A DNA stretch of 6,297 nt from Candidatus Alectryobacillus merdavium (GTDB taxonomy: Bacteria; Bacillota_I; Bacilli_A; RFN20; CAG-826): positions 1-6,297 of the forward strand of contig JADIMN010000114.1 in NCBI GenBank assembly GCA_017694735.1, written 5' to 3'. Position numbers and translations under genes: made by a program. Positions 6,281-6,297 of the stretch are shown here, piece after piece. Positions within the stretch are counted from its first letter, which is position 1. Every line of letters begins with the position of its first letter. Below the pieces are notes generated by a model. It saw only the letters and a list, made by a program, of their open reading frames with translations. It searched no databases and was not told the DNA's origin.

Positions 6281-6297
6281 AAAGGAGGTTTTATAAT
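6281..6297 (+). promoter_or_regulatory. Strong ribosome binding site for a divergent gene starting at the window edge
   Basis: AAAGGAGG (6281-6288) is followed by TTTTATA and then AT as the last two bases. If the next base is G, an ATG begins at 6296 with an ideal 7-base spacing. The gene itself lies outside the window and nothing can be said of its product. Confidence 0.65.

Noticed and set aside
6229..6297. Plus-strand open frame from GTG at 6229 to the window end (23 codons).
   Set aside because: It runs through the terminator hairpin, has only a weak AGGA upstream and a low-complexity product, and the strong ribosome binding site at 6281 points to a start at 6296 instead.
1..6297. Use of TGA as tryptophan (Mycoplasma-type code).
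   Set aside because: All three genes read through with TGG for every Trp checked and no in-frame TGA, so there is no sign of reassignment.

Overview
The window is very A+T-rich and all three protein-coding genes lie on the minus strand in one head-to-tail cluster. Both complete genes end in TAA, every tryptophan codon checked is TGG, and no in-frame TGA occurs, so the standard bacterial code fits. A strong AGGAGG-type Shine-Dalgarno sequence, a Gram-positive-style lipoprotein signal and the base composition together suggest a low-GC Bacillota or Mollicutes-related bacterium (for example Erysipelotrichales, RF39 or Izemoplasma-like lineages). That placement is inference from style, not from a marker gene.

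Layout in transcription order (right to left). At 6095-6297 is a 203-base intergenic region. It holds a convincing minus-strand promoter with a 14-bp palindrome over its -35 box. It also holds plus-strand signals: a terminator-like hairpin followed by a strong ribosome binding site at the window edge, implying a divergent gene just outside. Positions 6094-3791 encode a 767-residue secreted lipoprotein with a Ser/Thr-rich tether and a middle region that looks like a parallel beta-helix. After 28 bases, 3762-1303 encodes an 819-residue protein: about 14 predicted membrane segments, the last half of them resembling the YwaF/TIGR02206/TMEM164 family, fused to a complete ABC ATPase domain. Overlapping it by one base (TAATG), 1303-1 encodes the first 434 residues of an ABC permease that runs off the left edge.

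Reading: the ATPase and the permease are the natural halves of an ABC-2-like exporter, the YwaF-like membrane domain is covalently tied to the motor, and the lipoprotein is the extracellular partner. The substrate cannot be told from sequence. The most unusual details are the membrane-domain/ATPase fusion itself and a near-ideal internal ribosome binding site and ATG exactly at the linker before the ATPase. The latter could yield a second, free 268-residue ATPase from the same gene.
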